DNA of 64,000 nt from Shewanella putrefaciens (GTDB taxonomy: Bacteria > Pseudomonadota > Gammaproteobacteria > Enterobacterales > Shewanellaceae): the NCBI RefSeq assembly GCF_016406305.1, contig NZ_CP066369.1:1072501-1136500 (forward strand), read 5' to 3'. Every line of letters begins with the position of its first letter. Position 1 is the first letter of the stretch. This document shows positions 49,846 through 59,273 of the stretch, piece by piece. A program made the position numbers and the translations under genes. Under the pieces are notes generated by a model. That model saw nothing but the letters and a program-made list of their open reading frames with translations, was not told the origin of the DNA and did not search any database.

Positions 49846-51600
49846 TTACCTTTGCAAAGTATGCTCCGGCGTGGGAGCTTCGGCTAAGGCTTCACGCAGG
49901 GTGGGATAAAACTTGAGTACACCTTCGATAGGCTGAATTTTTGCCCTTGCCAGCGTGCGAATAGGTTGGAACTGCAAATCGGCAATGATAAGTTTGGTGT
50001 GGTTAAGTTTGCATTTTTCAATCAATTTGGTGAGTGCAGCTAAGCCACCGGCATCGAGTATTGACACCCCGTCGAGGTACAGCACTATCACTTGCTTATC
50101 TTGGGTCAGGGTCGCTATTTCGGCAAAAATACGGTCGGCCGCGGCAAAGAATAGCGGGCCATTAATTTTGATCACAGCCCAATCTGCAGGTAAGTCTTGA
50201 TCGACATAGCGCTTATTGCTGCTGATGTCGTAAAGTTTTGTCATTTCTGCAATTTCTTTCATAAAAAGCAAAGCCGCAAGAATAATTCCTACGCTGATGG
50301 CTATCACCATATCGAAAATCACAGTCAGAGAAAAACAGCTCAAAAAGACTAAAATGTCGCTGGTGGGCGCCGTTTTGACTAAATGCACAGCCTTTGGCGC
50401 TTCACTCATATTCCAAGCGACTACGAGTAGCAGTGCCGCCATGGCTGACATGGGTAAGTAGGCGAGCACTCCCGCTAAGGCGACTAAACCTATTAATACC
50501 ACGAGTGCGTGGGTCATAGAGGCGATTGGACTCTGTGCCCTTGCTTTGACGTTGGCAGCACTACGAGCTATTGCGGCCGTAGCAGGAATACCACCGAAAA
50601 AAGGCGTGATGATATTACCAATGCCTTGGCCAAGTAATTCACTGTTGGCGCTGTGGCGTTTGCCCGTCATACCATCGAGCACTACGGCGCACAGGAGGGA
50701 TTCAATGGCCCCTAACATGGCAATGGCAAAGGCTGCGGGAAGCAAGGCTTGAAAGGTGGCAAGATTAAATTCGAAGGCTTGTCCATTGGCTCCCGCCTGT
50801 AACCAAGGCCATTCAAAGCTCGGTAGCACGGGAGGGATCCCTGTGCCAGTGGTACCGTCACTTAATTGGTAATGAAAACGTGTACCTATGGTTTCAATAT
50901 CCGCGCCCATCGCATTTAGCACTAAGGCGACTATGCTACCTAAGGCAATTGCCGGTAAATGGGCGGGTATATGAATTTTCAATCTTGGCCAGAGTAACAT
51001 AGTGGCTAAGGTGATCGTTGCGACCAATAGGCTAGGCAAATGCATAGTGGGAAGCGCTTTGCCAAGGACCATGATTTTTGAGAAATATTGTTCAGGCATA
51101 TGTTCGATCTGCAGCCCGAAAAAGTCCTTAAGCTGCAGGGTCGCAATGACAACCCCGATCCCGGCGGTAAAGCCTAAGGTGACTGACTCTGGAATATATA
51201 AGATCAAGCGGCCAAGGCGCAGCATGGCCATGGCGACTAACATCATGCCTGACATCACAGTGGCAATTAATAATCCCGCTAAGCCAAATTGCTGGGCTAT
51301 GGGGTAGAGCAGCACCACAAAGGCGGCGGTAGGCCCGGATACGCTGTAGCGCGAGCCGCCCGTCATGGCAATGATAAAACCACCTACAATCGCAGTATAC
51401 AAACCGTATTGCGGCGCTACACCACTGGCGATGGCAAGTGCCATTGCCAGTGGGATTGCGATAATGCCCACCGTGAGGCCAGCGAGAATATCTTGTCCAA
51501 AACGTTTAAAAGAGTATTTATCTTTTACGCAGGCTTCGGTGAGGGCGTGGGCAATTCTTAACGAAAATAAATGAGCAGAGTGTGGCACGAGTGGGTCCAT
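49846..51600 (-). CDS. SulP family anion transporter with STAS domain
   Basis: 584 aa. A hydrophobic transport domain of about 10-14 helices (30-430) with the family motif GLTVGIIAIPLAMALAIASGVAPQYGLY near the start (read in two parts), then a cytoplasmic STAS domain (about 455-570) with VLYLDGVSILDAGGLAAL. SulP proteins carry sulfate, bicarbonate, chloride or dicarboxylates; the substrate cannot be assigned. It is away from the cys operon, so sulfate is only one option. The ribosome-binding site is weak. Confidence 0.92.
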   Translation of the reverse strand: MDPLVPHSAHLFSLRIAHALTEACVKDKYSFKRFGQDILAGLTVGIIAIPLAMALAIASGVAPQYGLYTAIVGGFIIAMTGGSRYSVSGPTAAFVVLLYPIAQQFGLAGLLIATVMSGMMLVAMAMLRLGRLILYIPESVTLGFTAGIGVVIATLQLKDFFGLQIEHMPEQYFSKIMVLGKALPTMHLPSLLVATITLATMLLWPRLKIHIPAHLPAIALGSIVALVLNAMGADIETIGTRFHYQLSDGTTGTGIPPVLPSFEWPWLQAGANGQAFEFNLATFQALLPAAFAIAMLGAIESLLCAVVLDGMTGKRHSANSELLGQGIGNIITPFFGGIPATAAIARSAANVKARAQSPIASMTHALVVLIGLVALAGVLAYLPMSAMAALLLVVAWNMSEAPKAVHLVKTAPTSDILVFLSCFSLTVIFDMVIAISVGIILAALLFMKEIAEMTKLYDISSNKRYVDQDLPADWAVIKINGPLFFAAADRIFAEIATLTQDKQVIVLYLDGVSILDAGGLAALTKLIEKCKLNHTKLIIADLQFQPIRTLARAKIQPIEGVLKFYPTLREALAEAPTPEHTLQR

Positions 51601-51810
51601 AGGGCGGGCTGTTACTAGGCTCTATTCTAAGGTCCTTGAAAAAGCGCTGGTGTGATCAGGCTTGCAAAAATAAGTTAAATGACTTTGTTTTGAATAAATA
51701 ATGTGCTTGGGAGATAAGGGCGTGGTGACAGTGATAAAAGTGTTTGCGGGATAACCCTTTTTGCCTAGAGTCGCGTTTATAGGGGGTATAAACCTATTGA
51801 GGCGCTGATC

Positions 51811-53766
51811 ATGAAAAACCCCGTTATGAAAAACCCTGTTATGAAAAAAACTGATTTCCCTAAACTGCTGACTATGGCCGAACTTGCCAACCCCACTACG
51901 GCGAGTAAAGGCTTTACTCGATCTTGTCATATGACACTGAATCCTATTTGTCTGTTATCTAGCTTATCGCTTGCCGTTCTATTGGGGTTAAGTGGCTGCA
52001 CAGATAAACCCATTGTCGATGAAACATTGCCAGTACAAGCTTCTGAAACGGCAGAGCAACAAGCAGCCTTGAAACACAAACGTGAGTTAGAGCAGGCGTT
52101 ATTACAACAGGCAGAGCAGTACAGGGCGAAGGAACATATCCACGCCATGGAAGTTGCAAAAATGGGCGCAGCGCAAAGGGTTATGCATATGCCCTCTCAA
52201 TCTATGCAGATGGAAGCGTCTTTTGGCGTCGCAGCTCCTGCGGTTGGACAGGTTTGGCATGCAGATAATCAACCTGAAGCTAACCAGTTCGCGAAGCAAG
52301 TGCAAAATGGCATTATGGTGGCGGGTGAAATCCCAGTATCCACCTTTGCTATCGATGTGGACACTGGGAGTTATTCGACCCTGAGGCGCATGCTAAATGA
52401 AGGTCGCTTACCGAGCAAAGGCACAGTGCGCATCGAAGAAATGCTCAATTACTTTCACTACGATTATCCATTACCGGGTAAGAATGACGCGCCTTTTAGT
52501 GTCACGACCGAACTCGCACCATCGCCATATAACGACGACACTATGCTGTTGCGGATAGGATTGAAGGGTTATGAGGTGGCAAAGTCTGATCTAGGGGCGA
52601 GTAATCTGGTCTTTTTGCTCGACGTATCGGGCTCAATGGCCTTTGCCGATAAACTGCCACTCTTACAAACTGCTATGAAAATGCTGACCCAACAGTTGAG
52701 TGGGCGCGATAAGGTTTCCATCGTCGTTTATGCGGGCGCGGCTGGCGTGGTGTTAGATGGCGCTTCTGGTAATGATGCTCAAACCTTGAACTATGCATTA
52801 GAGCAGTTACGCGCTGGCGGCTCGACTAACGGTGCAGAGGGGATAAATCTTGCCTATCAATTAGCACAAAAGCACTTTATTCAAGGGGGGATCAATAGAG
52901 TCATCCTCGCGACCGACGGTGATTTTAATGTGGGGTTGACAAATTTCGATGAATTAATCAGCTTGGTTGAAAGGGAGCAAACGCGGGGAATTGGGCTCAC
53001 GACCTTAGGGTTTGGAATGGGGAACTATAACGATCGGCTGATGGAACAGCTCGCCGACAAGGGCAATGGCCATTACGCCTATATAGATACCGCTAATGAG
53101 GCGCGTAAAGTGCTGGTGGAACAATTGAGTTCAACTTTGCTGACCATTGCCAAGGACGTTAAAGTGCAAGTGGAGTTTAACCCCGCCCTCGTCGCAGAAT
53201 ATCGTTTACTGGGTTATGAAAACCGAGCGCTGGCCCGTGAGGATTTTAATAATGATAGGGTCGATGCCGGGGAAATTGGGGCTGGCCATACTGTGACCGC
53301 ACTCTACGAATTGCGTTATGCTGAGTCGGGCAATATGGCCAATGATAAGTTACGTTATGGTTATAACTCGCATACGGGACAGGAAAAATATAGCCGAGAT
53401 GAAATTGCTTATCTAAAGCTGCGCTATCAGTTACCCGATGCCACAGAGAGCCAATTACTAACCTATCCAATCCGAGCGGATCAGAGCGTGAAATCCCTAG
53501 AGCAGGCAAGCGATGATTTTCGCTTTGCGGCGGCGGTTGCGGGTTTGGGGCAACTACTGAATCAAAGTCACTATTTGCATCAATTTGATTATAATAAGCT
53601 TAGTGTTTTGACTCGTTCAGCCCTAGGTAATGATAGCTACGGATATCGGCATGAATTTATGCAATTGGTTGAGATTGCCGCAGCGCTCACACAATCGAAT
53701 CGAATACCGTTAAATAAATTCGATACTGGTGATAAGCCTTTTCCTCCCGAGGATAAACTCCATTAA
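51811..53766 (+). CDS. von Willebrand factor A domain lipoprotein (YfbK-like)
   Basis: 651 aa from ATG 51811, which has GAGG 8 bp upstream. The first 12 residues repeat MKNPV twice, then MKK. A hydrophobic segment with lipobox LGLSGC begins only near residue 41, so the signal has an unusually long n-region; an ATG at 51931 would give a normal signal but has no ribosome-binding site. A YfbK-type N-domain (STFAIDVDTGSYSTLRRMLN) is followed by a vWA domain with MIDAS motif DVSGSMA at about 270, then a C-terminal DUF3520-like region. It is upstream of an ECF sigma gene. Confidence 0.9.
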   Translation: MKNPVMKNPVMKKTDFPKLLTMAELANPTTASKGFTRSCHMTLNPICLLSSLSLAVLLGLSGCTDKPIVDETLPVQASETAEQQAALKHKRELEQALLQQAEQYRAKEHIHAMEVAKMGAAQRVMHMPSQSMQMEASFGVAAPAVGQVWHADNQPEANQFAKQVQNGIMVAGEIPVSTFAIDVDTGSYSTLRRMLNEGRLPSKGTVRIEEMLNYFHYDYPLPGKNDAPFSVTTELAPSPYNDDTMLLRIGLKGYEVAKSDLGASNLVFLLDVSGSMAFADKLPLLQTAMKMLTQQLSGRDKVSIVVYAGAAGVVLDGASGNDAQTLNYALEQLRAGGSTNGAEGINLAYQLAQKHFIQGGINRVILATDGDFNVGLTNFDELISLVEREQTRGIGLTTLGFGMGNYNDRLMEQLADKGNGHYAYIDTANEARKVLVEQLSSTLLTIAKDVKVQVEFNPALVAEYRLLGYENRALAREDFNNDRVDAGEIGAGHTVTALYELRYAESGNMANDKLRYGYNSHTGQEKYSRDEIAYLKLRYQLPDATESQLLTYPIRADQSVKSLEQASDDFRFAAAVAGLGQLLNQSHYLHQFDYNKLSVLTRSALGNDSYGYRHEFMQLVEIAAALTQSNRIPLNKFDTGDKPFPPEDKLH

Positions 53767-53835
53767 GATGCTAGTAGCACCATCCTCATAAAATGATTTG
53801 AGATCATAGGTTAAGTTAACAATAAGGGAGCTGTC

Positions 53836-54441
53836 ATGGCACTCGCGATACCGCAAATACATGCCCATGAACATACCGATGAGCACTTAATGCAGCGCTA
53901 TGCCAAGGGGGATAGCAAGGCATTCGAGCAGCTATACCTTAAGCATAAGGGAGCATTGTATCGATACTTTGTGCGCCAGTTAGGGGATAAACAGCTCGCT
54001 GAGGATTTATATCAAGAAACCTGGGGCAGGGTGATCCGCGCTGCCGCAAATTATGAAGCTAGCGCTAAATTTAATACTTGGCTTTATCGTATCGCCCATA
54101 ACCTATTGATAGACCATGTGCGAGCCGTTAAACCCGTTGATTTAGTTGGCCATGATGAGGGAGAAGCGGGTCTCGATGCTTTTGCTGGCAAGGAGCAAGA
54201 TAAACCCGATGTACAGTGGCAAGAGGCACAAAAGGGATTGTTGCTTAAGGCCTGCATTGGGTTATTACCCCAAGTGCAGAAAGAAGCATTTATTCTTAAT
54301 ATCGAAATGGGATTTACCGCCGCGGTGATCAGTGACATTGCTGGGGTCACGCTCGAAGCGACAAAAAGCCGGATTCGCTATGCCTATCAAAGTTTGAAAG
54401 ATTGTGTAAATGCGAAGTGGCAGGAGGCTGGCCATGAGTAA
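53836..54441 (+). CDS. ECF-type RNA polymerase sigma factor
   Basis: 201 aa. Region 2 is near 20-90 (GDSKAFEQLYLKHKGALYRYF, LAEDLYQETW, FNTWLYRIAHNLLIDHVR; read in parts). Region 4 is near 140-195 with a helix-turn-helix (AAVISDIAGVTLEATKSRIRYAYQSL). GGGAG is 6 bp before the ATG. It overlaps the next gene by 8 bp, as is typical for a sigma/anti-sigma pair, and lies 69 bp after the vWA lipoprotein gene. Confidence 0.93.
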   Translation: MALAIPQIHAHEHTDEHLMQRYAKGDSKAFEQLYLKHKGALYRYFVRQLGDKQLAEDLYQETWGRVIRAAANYEASAKFNTWLYRIAHNLLIDHVRAVKPVDLVGHDEGEAGLDAFAGKEQDKPDVQWQEAQKGLLLKACIGLLPQVQKEAFILNIEMGFTAAVISDIAGVTLEATKSRIRYAYQSLKDCVNAKWQEAGHE

Positions 54442-55222
54442 TTCCACCCAACAAACACAAGACCAGGCGCTGCGTCAGGAAGTCTCGGCTTGGTATCATC
54501 AACAGGCACTTGAAGTACCCCCTGAAAAGTTAGATCAGGATATTCTAAGATTATCGCAAACTCATCTTGCGGAAATGAATATTACTAAACTTAAACCTGT
54601 GGTGGCTCCACTTTGGCAACGATTCCCTTGGGCTTTTTCGAGTGCGGCGTCCCTAGTGATTGTGGTTGGTTTGCTTGTGCTTAATCGTCCGCAGGTCGAT
54701 AGGGCATTGATGACACCTAGTGCGGTGACTATGGATGCGCCTACGGTATCCCCAGCGGCTGAAGCCGAGTTAAATGCGGCGCAGGCAAAGAATGCCCAAA
54801 TTGAACATCAAGCTAAGAGGATGCAGGCTGAAGTGGCAGAGTCACAGGCGATGAAGGCTAAATCACGCATGTTAGCTCAAGAACAGGCCCAATCCGGCGC
54901 GCGCCAAACAAGCCCAATGGTAGCCTCACAAGCTTCGCCCCCCAGTTTAGCAGCGACTCCCAATGTGGATGAGGCTCAGACTAAACCACTATTATCATCA
55001 TCACCATCATCATCACCATCACTCGCCGAGTCTCTGGCGCATTTGAAGGTATTGATTGAGTCTAAACAAATTGACGAGGCATTAGCCCTAGAGCAAAAAC
55101 TATTGAGTGAATACCCCGCATTATCCGAAGCGGGAACTGGGGATAAAAATCCCGAAGGAACAAACACTCCCAGTGCAACATTTAAAACATTGCAACGGCA
55201 GTTACACCCAGGGAGTCAATAG
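54434..55222 (+). CDS. Putative membrane anti-sigma factor
   Basis: 262 aa from ATG 54434, with GGAGG 6 bp upstream, overlapping the sigma gene. The N-terminal cytoplasmic part (about 1-60) is followed by one membrane helix at about 66-83 (FSSAASLVIVVGLLVL). The periplasmic part is long, with Ala/Glu/Gln-rich coiled coil at about 110-150, a Ser/Pro stretch encoded by a 12-bp tandem repeat, and a short helical C-terminal segment. No zinc-binding anti-sigma motif is seen. The anti-sigma role is inferred from position and topology. Confidence 0.72.
   Translation: MSNSTQQTQDQALRQEVSAWYHQQALEVPPEKLDQDILRLSQTHLAEMNITKLKPVVAPLWQRFPWAFSSAASLVIVVGLLVLNRPQVDRALMTPSAVTMDAPTVSPAAEAELNAAQAKNAQIEHQAKRMQAEVAESQAMKAKSRMLAQEQAQSGARQTSPMVASQASPPSLAATPNVDEAQTKPLLSSSPSSSPSLAESLAHLKVLIESKQIDEALALEQKLLSEYPALSEAGTGDKNPEGTNTPSATFKTLQRQLHPGSQ
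54995..55021 (+). repeat. 12-bp tandem repeat inside the putative anti-sigma gene
   Basis: TCATCATCACCA twice, then TCA, coding SSSPSSSPS. In-frame slippage would change linker length without a frameshift. Confidence 0.8.
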
Positions 55223-55384
55223 TCTTCAGTGCGGATATTTGGGAATGACACGCCGCTTTTTAGCTTGCGTTGGATTATTTACTTGATCGTTGTCATAAAG
55301 TGAACAGGATTTAGCCTGCTATATTGGAGATCGATGTACGACTTGACTAGTATCAATAGTTAGAGCCCAAGTTTAGGAGGCAAT

Positions 55385-55921
55385 ATGCTTAAAAGACTCA
55401 TGCATGATCATAAACATATCGCAGTTTTATTGAATGTCTTGAAAAACAAGCAGATGAAATTATCTGAAGGTGAAGCGATAAATTTTATCGTGGTGCGAGA
55501 CATAGTTGAGTATATGCAAGGATATGCTGAGCGTTGCCATCATCCCGTTGAAGACATCATTTATGCCTACTATCTAGCCCATAAAACGAATGGCGCAATG
55601 GATAAACTCAGTGCGGAACATGAGGTCGTGATCCAAGTTTCGGCGGCATTAATGAATACCTTAAACTTGATCCTGAGTGATATTGTGGTTGCTCGGGAAA
55701 AGCTGATTGCTGACTTTGCCGAGTATGTCGAGTTGCAAGAGCGACATATGCAAATGGAGGAGCGGGAAATATTTCCCCTCCTTGCTCAAAATCTAACCGA
55801 ACAGGATTGGCAAGTTATTGAAAAAGAATGCCAAGACTCTTTGATTGATGATCCTTTGTTTCTTGACCGCGAACAACAGGAGTTTGATGAGCTGCGCGCT
55901 TACCTGAATTCATCGGAATGA
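55385..55921 (+). CDS. Hemerythrin-like domain protein
   Basis: 178 aa, all helical. Iron-ligand candidates are in the right order: MHDHKHI (N-terminal His), CHHPVED, AEHE, and ERHMQMEEREIFP. This is the HHE/hemerythrin cation-binding domain, which binds a di-iron centre and can bind O2 or NO, or sense iron/oxygen. AGGAGG is well placed. It is transcribed separately, 162 bp after the sigma operon, with its own terminator. Confidence 0.92.
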   Translation: MLKRLMHDHKHIAVLLNVLKNKQMKLSEGEAINFIVVRDIVEYMQGYAERCHHPVEDIIYAYYLAHKTNGAMDKLSAEHEVVIQVSAALMNTLNLILSDIVVAREKLIADFAEYVELQERHMQMEEREIFPLLAQNLTEQDWQVIEKECQDSLIDDPLFLDREQQEFDELRAYLNSSE

Positions 55922-55940
55922 GGGAGGCTGAGAGTGACAT

Positions 55941-55967
55941 AAAAAAAGCGCCATAGGCGCTTTTTTT
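55941..55967. terminator. Bidirectional terminator after the hemerythrin gene
   Basis: 12-bp stem AAAAAAAGCGCC / GGCGCTTTTTTT with a 3-nt loop, shared by the convergent hemerythrin and DUF3545 genes. Confidence 0.93.
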
Positions 55968-56004
55968 ATGTTCTAGATTATATCAATCCTTATTAAACAT
56001 GCGG

Positions 56005-56190
56005 TTACAACTGGATCGCGTCAATATCATAGTCAAAGTTATTATCTATCTCTTGGAGTTCTTTGAGCAAACGATGCTTATCCTTTAACGCTTCGATCTC
56101 TCGCCATTTACGCTTCTTATTGGAGCCTCGCGAGCGATCGGGTCTTTCAACGACTTCATCTAGCGCACAACCATAATCTAAACGATCCAT
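56005..56190 (-). CDS. DUF3545 family small protein
   Basis: 61 aa, highly charged and probably helical. It opens MDRLDYG, then RGSNKKRKWREIEALKDKHRLLKELQEID, close to the DUF3545 pattern of Shewanella/Vibrio. GGAGG is 5-6 bp before the ATG. The function is unknown. It is monocistronic, converging on the hemerythrin gene. Confidence 0.85.
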   Translation of the reverse strand: MDRLDYGCALDEVVERPDRSRGSNKKRKWREIEALKDKHRLLKELQEIDNNFDYDIDAIQL

Positions 56191-56370
56191 GGTAACCTCC
56201 TGTTGTTGTATGTTTTGTCAGCGATTAAATAACATATTTTTAAAACAGGGTGCAAGAATTATGTTTCATTTGTGTTAACTTGAAATGAAGTTTGAGTGAT
56301 ATGTCGTTGATATTAAGTGGGGGTACTTTAGATTTAAAGCTAGATAAATTGAATATAAATAAAGAGATGC

Positions 56371-56399
56371 AATAAAAAAGCCAGCGATTGCTGGCTTTT
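56371..56399. terminator. Terminator of pgi
   Basis: 11-bp stem AAAAAGCCAGC / GCTGGCTTTTT with a 4-nt loop and T-rich flank on the minus strand, 8 bp after the pgi stop. Confidence 0.93.
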
Positions 56400-56406
56400 T
56401 GTTCGA

Positions 56407-58044
56407 TCAGATTTTACCCTGTCGGTAAAGGTTTATCAGTCCATTACTCGAGACGTCTAAGCTATGGGTATCTTCTCTGGCGCCAATACGTTCTAACACA
56501 TCGTTGCCTAGAATCTTACCCAGCTCAACTCCCCATTGATCGAAGGAGTTAATATCCCAAATGGCGCCTTGAACAAAGGTTCTGTGCTCATAAAGGGCAA
56601 TGAGTGCACCTAAGGTTTCAGGCGTGAGCTTATTCATTAATAAAGTATTGCTGGGTTTATTGCCTGGCATCACTTTATGTTTTGCGATAAGTCGTTTCTC
56701 ATCTTCGCTCATCGGGCTATTTGCTAACTCTGCTAATGCCTCTTCGAAGGTACGGCCCTGCATCAGAGCTTGGGTTTGCCCAAAGCAATTCGATGCAAGT
56801 TGGTCATGGTGCTCACCAATGGGGTTGTGGCTCTGCAATGGCATAATAAAATCGGCAGGAATGAGTGCCGTACCTTGATGCAGGAGCTGGTGGTAGGCGT
56901 GTTGACCGTTAGTTCCTTCGCCACCCCAAATAACGGGGCCTGTGCTGTAATCGACATCGGTGCCATTTAAAGTAACGGATTTACCGTTACTTTCCATATC
57001 GAGCTGCTGAAAATACGCGGGGAGGCCGCGCAGATAGTGGTCGTAGGTCAATACGACATGGGACTGAGCATTAAAAAAGTTACCATACCATAGTGAGAGT
57101 AACCCCATAATGACTGGCATATTTTCCGCTAATGGCGCATTGGCAAAGTGCTCATCCATGAGGTGTGCACCCTTGAGTAAGCCCCTAAAGTTATCCATGC
57201 CGATCAATAGTGCGATAGGCAAGCCAATTGCTGACCATAAAGAATAACGTCCGCCAACCCAATCCCACATGGGGAAGATATTATCGGCATCGATACCAAA
57301 ATCAGTGGCTTTTGCTACGTTAGAGGTTACCGCCGCAAAGTGCTTTGCCACATCCGATTGTGAACCACCTTTGGCTAAAAACCATGCTTTGGCCGTTAAG
57401 GTATTGGTCAGGGTTTCTTGGGTGCCAAAGGATTTGGATGACATGATAAACAAGGTTGTTTCGGGATTGAGCAACTTCAGCTTTTCAGTGATAGAAGTTC
57501 CATCAACGTTTGCCACAAAGTGGCAGTTTAACCTTGGTGTCCAGTAGGGACGAAGTGCTTGAGACACTATTTTAGGGCCAAGAAAAGAGCCCCCAATACC
57601 AATGCTGACGATATCGGTAATCGCTTTGCCGGTATAACCCTTCCATTGTCCCGATGTCACTGAAGTGACAAACGCCTGCATTTTATTCAGGGTTTGTTGA
57701 ACTTCAGGGACAATATCTTGACCCTCGGCTGCAATTGACTGGCTCGCAGTGCTACGAAGCGCTGTGTGTAAGACTGCACGTTTTTCTGTGGTGTTGATAA
57801 TATCACCAGCAAACATCGCTTTGATTTTGGCTTCGAGTTTCGTCTCATTTGCCAGAGCGTAAAGCAGTTCTAGCGTTTGTGGGGTGGCTCTATTTTTTGA
57901 GTAATCCAGAAATAAACCGCAAGCCGATAACGACATGTTATTGAAACGTGCCGTGTCATTTGCGAACAGCTCCCGCATATGGGGAATATTTTTGCTGTGT
58001 GCCGATAAAGCTTGCCAAGTAGTGCTTTGGGTCAAGAATGTCAT
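56407..58044 (-). CDS. pgi: Glucose-6-phosphate isomerase
   Basis: 545 aa (E. coli 549). Family motifs are [26 protein letters not shown] (substrate phosphate loop), [19 protein letters not shown] and the late [18 protein letters not shown] (read in parts). Interconverts glucose-6-P and fructose-6-P. It lies 20 bp downstream of tal and is co-transcribed, so it falls under the HexR-type box upstream of tal. Confidence 0.98.
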   Translation of the reverse strand: MTFLTQSTTWQALSAHSKNIPHMRELFANDTARFNNMSLSACGLFLDYSKNRATPQTLELLYALANETKLEAKIKAMFAGDIINTTEKRAVLHTALRSTASQSIAAEGQDIVPEVQQTLNKMQAFVTSVTSGQWKGYTGKAITDIVSIGIGGSFLGPKIVSQALRPYWTPRLNCHFVANVDGTSITEKLKLLNPETTLFIMSSKSFGTQETLTNTLTAKAWFLAKGGSQSDVAKHFAAVTSNVAKATDFGIDADNIFPMWDWVGGRYSLWSAIGLPIALLIGMDNFRGLLKGAHLMDEHFANAPLAENMPVIMGLLSLWYGNFFNAQSHVVLTYDHYLRGLPAYFQQLDMESNGKSVTLNGTDVDYSTGPVIWGGEGTNGQHAYHQLLHQGTALIPADFIMPLQSHNPIGEHHDQLASNCFGQTQALMQGRTFEEALAELANSPMSEDEKRLIAKHKVMPGNKPSNTLLMNKLTPETLGALIALYEHRTFVQGAIWDINSFDQWGVELGKILGNDVLERIGAREDTHSLDVSSNGLINLYRQGKI

Positions 58045-58064
58045 CGAGTCGTCTCCGCGGATGC

Positions 58065-59021
58065 TTAGTTTGCCAGTTTTGCCTTGAGCATCACTTCAAG
58101 TTTGCCTTGGTCGATAGCAAAGTTGCGAATACCTTCGGCTAACTTATCGACTGCCATAGGATCTTGGTTGAAGTCCCAGCGGAATTGAGCTTCTGTTAGG
58201 GGCTCGACAGCACTTGCGCTTGAATCGGCTGGCAAAAGTTTAGGCTGGATCTGTTGCTGAGAGTTGGCTAATTCTTCAAGCAGAGAGGGGCCAATGGTGA
58301 GGCGATCACAACCGGCAAGTTCAATAATCTCACCAATATTGCGAAAACTCGCACCCATCACAACAGTCTTATAGCCATGCTGTTTGTAGTAGTTGTAAAT
58401 TTCAGTCACCGACACAACACCCGGATCATTGGCGGGAGTATAATCTTTGCCTGTGTCTTTCTTATACCAGTCCAGAATGCGACCAACAAAGGGGGATATT
58501 AAGTAAACCCCTGCTTCAGCACAGGCACGTGCTTGAGCAAAGCTGAATAGTAGCGTTAAGTTACAGTTGATCCCTTCTTGCTCTAATTGTTTAGCTGCAC
58601 AAATACCTTCCCAGGTAGAGGCTAATTTGATCAGGATACGAGATTTATCAATGCCAGCGTCTTGATATAGACGAACAAGTTTATGGGCTTTGGCGATGGA
58701 TTTTTCTTTGTCAAAGGAGAGGCGGGCATCAACTTCAGTTGAAATACGGCCTGGCACGAGTTTGAGGATCTCAACGCCGATATTTACGGCAAGCTTATCA
58801 CTAGCATCATCAATTTGTTGCTCAACATTAGCACTCTGTGATTTTGCCCATGTAATGGCATTATCAATTAAACCACTATATTCAGGAATTTGAGCGGCTT
58901 TTAATATGAGTGATGGATTGGTTGTCGCATCTTCAGGCTGGTAGCGTTTGATTGCTTCGATGTCGCCTGTGTCAGCAACAATGGTAGTGTAAGACTTGAG
59001 TTGCTCTAATGTATTGGCCAT
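58065..59021 (-). CDS. tal: Transaldolase
   Basis: 318 aa from ATG 59021 (AAGGA 8 bp upstream; an ATG at 59030 has no spacing). E. coli TalB has 317 aa. Schiff-base lysine K132 in [11 protein letters not shown]; other motifs are [10 protein letters not shown] and [13 protein letters not shown]. Transfers dihydroxyacetone in the pentose phosphate pathway. First gene of tal-pgi. A HexR-type palindrome lies about 90 bp upstream. Confidence 0.97.
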   Translation of the reverse strand: MANTLEQLKSYTTIVADTGDIEAIKRYQPEDATTNPSLILKAAQIPEYSGLIDNAITWAKSQSANVEQQIDDASDKLAVNIGVEILKLVPGRISTEVDARLSFDKEKSIAKAHKLVRLYQDAGIDKSRILIKLASTWEGICAAKQLEQEGINCNLTLLFSFAQARACAEAGVYLISPFVGRILDWYKKDTGKDYTPANDPGVVSVTEIYNYYKQHGYKTVVMGASFRNIGEIIELAGCDRLTIGPSLLEELANSQQQIQPKLLPADSSASAVEPLTEAQFRWDFNQDPMAVDKLAEGIRNFAIDQGKLEVMLKAKLAN

Positions 59022-59108
59022 GAAAAACATCCTTCTGAGGTAGCTGTCTAAACTCGGAATTTACTGATGACTATTAGAAGCGATTTTGCCAACTTTTCCA
59101 ACCTTGAA

Positions 59109-59123
59109 TGTAAAAAAATTACA
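59109..59123. promoter_or_regulatory. HexR-type operator upstream of tal-pgi
   Basis: TGTAAAAAAATTACA is a near match (one arm base off) to the TGTAATnnnATTACA palindrome I recall for HexR, the KDPG-responsive regulator of central carbon genes in Shewanella. It lies 88 bp upstream of the tal start. Confidence 0.7.
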
Positions 59124-59225
59124 AAAATGACAAAACTATGTCGATTCTAACTAAAACTGACCCAAGTGGCGTACTTGGACTGTAAGCTCTAAAGGAAAAT
59201 GAACCCTATGTTGCTTTCCAAAAAC

Positions 59226-59253
59226 AAAAAAGTCGCTGCAAGCAGCGACTTTT
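59226..59253. terminator. Terminator of the OmpA-family gene
   Basis: 12-bp stem AAAAGTCGCTGC / GCAGCGACTTTT with a 2-nt loop (4-nt if the closing pair opens), T-rich on the minus strand. Confidence 0.92.
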
Positions 59254-59273
59254 ATATTACTGAAAGTAAATGG

